A DNA stretch of 64,000 bases from Bacteroidia bacterium (GTDB taxonomy: Bacteria; Bacteroidota; Bacteroidia; Cytophagales; Cyclobacteriaceae). Location: contig JAUILA010000006.1 of the NCBI GenBank assembly GCA_030432655.1, positions 1-64,000 of the forward strand, written 5' to 3'. How positions within the stretch are numbered: position 1 is the first letter of the stretch; the number at the start of each line of letters is the position of its first letter. Shown here in pieces: positions 62,607 through 64,000 of the stretch. The notes beneath the pieces are model-generated. The model saw nothing but the letters and a program-made list of their open reading frames with translations. It was not told the DNA's origin and made no database searches. The position numbers were made by a program, and so were the translations under genes.

Positions 62607-64000
62607 ATGCGATACATCATTCATTTCCTTCCTGTTCTGGCACTGATTATCATCGGATCATCCTGCGGAACATCTCAAACTGATTCTGAATCGGAAGATC
62701 AGTCAACCGACACTGCTGCTACCCCTGAGATTACCCGGGATCCGTTAAAAAATGTGTTTTGGGGGGATACCCACGTCCATACTGGCTGGTCCATGGACGC
62801 CGGTCTCGACGGCGCGGTCCTGACGCCAACGGATGCTTACCGGTTTGCCCTGGGTGAAGAGGTGGAATCGAACAGCGGATTGCGGGCAAAATTAAAATAT
62901 CCTTACGACTGGTTTATGATTACCGATCATTCGGACGGAATGGGAGTTGTCAATAAAATAATTGAAGGCAATGAGGAAATGATGGCTGTAGAGGTGGTGA
63001 AAGGATGGGGCGAGGCAATCAACGAGGGAGGCGAAGCAGCCGCGGCAGCAAAGAGTGAATTGATCCGGATGCAGGCCAATGGGGAACTTCCGGAAATTGT
63101 CATGGATCCCAAATGGATGGTGAGCGCCTGGGAAGAAACAATAAAGGCTGCCGAAGAATTCTATGTTCCCGGTGAATTTACCACCTTCATTGCCTACGAA
63201 TGGACGGTAAATGCAGATGGTGGTGATAACCTTCACCGGAATGTTATTTTCAGGGACGGAGCAGATGAGGCAATGCAGGTTATTCCGCTAACTACCTTTG
63301 AAACACAAAACCCGGTTAAATTATGGGAATGGATGCAGAATTATGAACAAACAACCGGAGGAAAGGCGTTGGCCATTCCGCATAACGGGAATATGTCAAA
63401 CGGGAGAATGTTCATTGAACAGCAGTTTGACGGGTCGTCCATGACCAGGGAGTGGGCCGAAATGCGGGCCAGGTATGAACCGCTCTACGAATTGTATCAG
63501 ATCAAAGGGCAAAGCGAAGCCCATCCCAGCTTGTCTCCAACCGATGAATTTGCTGCTTTTGATTTGTGGGACCGGGGGAACCTGATCCTGCGACCCAAAA
63601 AAGAAGGCGACTATAAGTATGAGTATTGGCGTGAGGCATTGAAATCCGGGCTGCGTATTGAGCAGCAACTGGGTGCAAACCCCTTTAAGTATGGTGCAAA
63701 TGCTGCGACAGATACACATACCGGGTTATCCACGACCGAGGAAGACAATTTCTATGGTAAATTTAAAACACTGGAACCGTCCAATGAGAATCGGTGGGAC
63801 TTTCCTCTCCTGGAGGGAGTAAATGATAACTACATGGGATGGGAAATGGCGGCTGCCGGGATTATGGGTGTTTGGTCAGAATCCAATACACGCGAAGACA
63901 TTTGGGATGCTATGAAACGTAAGGAGACATACGCCAGCACAGGTCCGCGCATCATTCTGCGGTTTTTTGGCGGATTTGACTTTACGGAAGATGACCTGAA
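62607..64000 (+). CDS. DUF3604 lipoprotein (partial, runs off the window)
   Basis: ATG 62607 gives a lipoprotein signal (LALIIIGSSC). The 464 visible residues match DUF3604: VFWGDTHVHTGWSMDAG, YPYDWFMITDHSDGMG, FIAYEWTVNADGGDNLHRNV, AIPHNGNMSNGRMF. The HxH and late His/Asp residues resemble PHP-type metal sites. The family is common in marine Bacteroidota and of unsettled function. The stop lies beyond 64000. Confidence 0.9.
   Translation, partial: MRYIIHFLPVLALIIIGSSCGTSQTDSESEDQSTDTAATPEITRDPLKNVFWGDTHVHTGWSMDAGLDGAVLTPTDAYRFALGEEVESNSGLRAKLKYPYDWFMITDHSDGMGVVNKIIEGNEEMMAVEVVKGWGEAINEGGEAAAAAKSELIRMQANGELPEIVMDPKWMVSAWEETIKAAEEFYVPGEFTTFIAYEWTVNADGGDNLHRNVIFRDGADEAMQVIPLTTFETQNPVKLWEWMQNYEQTTGGKALAIPHNGNMSNGRMFIEQQFDGSSMTREWAEMRARYEPLYELYQIKGQSEAHPSLSPTDEFAAFDLWDRGNLILRPKKEGDYKYEYWREALKSGLRIEQQLGANPFKYGANAATDTHTGLSTTEEDNFYGKFKTLEPSNENRWDFPLLEGVNDNYMGWEMAAAGIMGVWSESNTREDIWDAMKRKETYASTGPRIILRFFGGFDFTEDDL

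Noticed and set aside
1-64000. CRISPR array
   Set aside because: No regularly spaced direct repeats with unique spacers. The regular repeats seen are LRR and SDHY protein repeats and short operators.

Overview
The window looks like chromosomal DNA of a Bacteroidota bacterium, probably a Cytophagales-type environmental genome. Supporting signs are an Rhs protein with the DHLGN-type core seen in this phylum, a MacB/FtsX-type 800-residue permease with no ATPase beside it, LytS/LytTR regulators, a 2TM protein, AraC regulators with membrane-embedded N-termini, ECF sigma/anti-sigma pairs, many short lipoproteins, tRNA 3' ends without an encoded CCA, and TAnnTTTG-like promoter boxes. The species cannot be named from the sequence alone.

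Layout. 1-7800 is an Rhs toxin-like locus: an orphan C-terminal tip with an HEYGH zinc-protease motif and its small lipoprotein partner (129-1147), a decayed third partner gene, a large LRR-LRR-FnIII-Rhs protein interrupted by one in-frame TGA (1420-6474) and ending in a second HEYGH tip, a homologous lipoprotein partner (6487-6951), and a decayed duplicate of part of the Rhs core (7019-7781). 7898-9584 is an integration scar: a tyrosine recombinase sits between outward-facing 3' halves of tRNA-Leu(TAA) and tRNA-Val(TAC), each followed by its own terminator. 9972-24308 carries mixed housekeeping and envelope genes: an FtsX-type permease, a secreted LamG-like protein with a divergent membrane-anchored HTH-like protein preceded by 10-bp phased repeats, a carotenoid-type FAD oxidoreductase, an SMR exporter, a hydrolase-sigma-anti-sigma cluster, an AraC regulator, a serine hydrolase and a deaminase.

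24522-39445 holds an esterase, an AtuA-like operon with a CitMHS transporter, SRPBCC/AraC/MFS genes, a sulfatase, a PA2169-type stress protein, and a divergent alpha-glucuronidase/carboxylesterase pair with a LacI-type palindrome between them. This suggests use of sulfated and glucuronylated polysaccharides. 39476-43772 is a signalling operon: an SDHY-repeat exported protein, a LytS-type kinase, a pseudokinase in which the phosphoacceptor His is Asp, and one LytTR regulator.

43926-50626 contains a DOPA-dioxygenase-like gene, a QorB/HxlR divergent pair with a repeated operator, and a partial non-phosphorylative L-fucose pathway (lactonase, dehydrogenase, FucP, mutarotase). 50717-64000 has TauE, an apparently exported methyltransferase, a DoxX/methyltransferase/VanZ-like trio, a four-gene envelope-glycan operon (HD, GT2, LpxB-N-like, ArnT-like), an ECF sigma factor with no canonical start codon in its conserved N-terminus, a partner with an inner-membrane anchor and a beta-barrel-like C-terminus, and the start of a DUF3604 lipoprotein that runs off the window.

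The strongest candidate for a little-described system is the pair of HEYGH tips, each followed by a homologous lipoprotein. The two copies allow an internal comparison that picks out likely catalytic residues and likely immunity-protein signatures.
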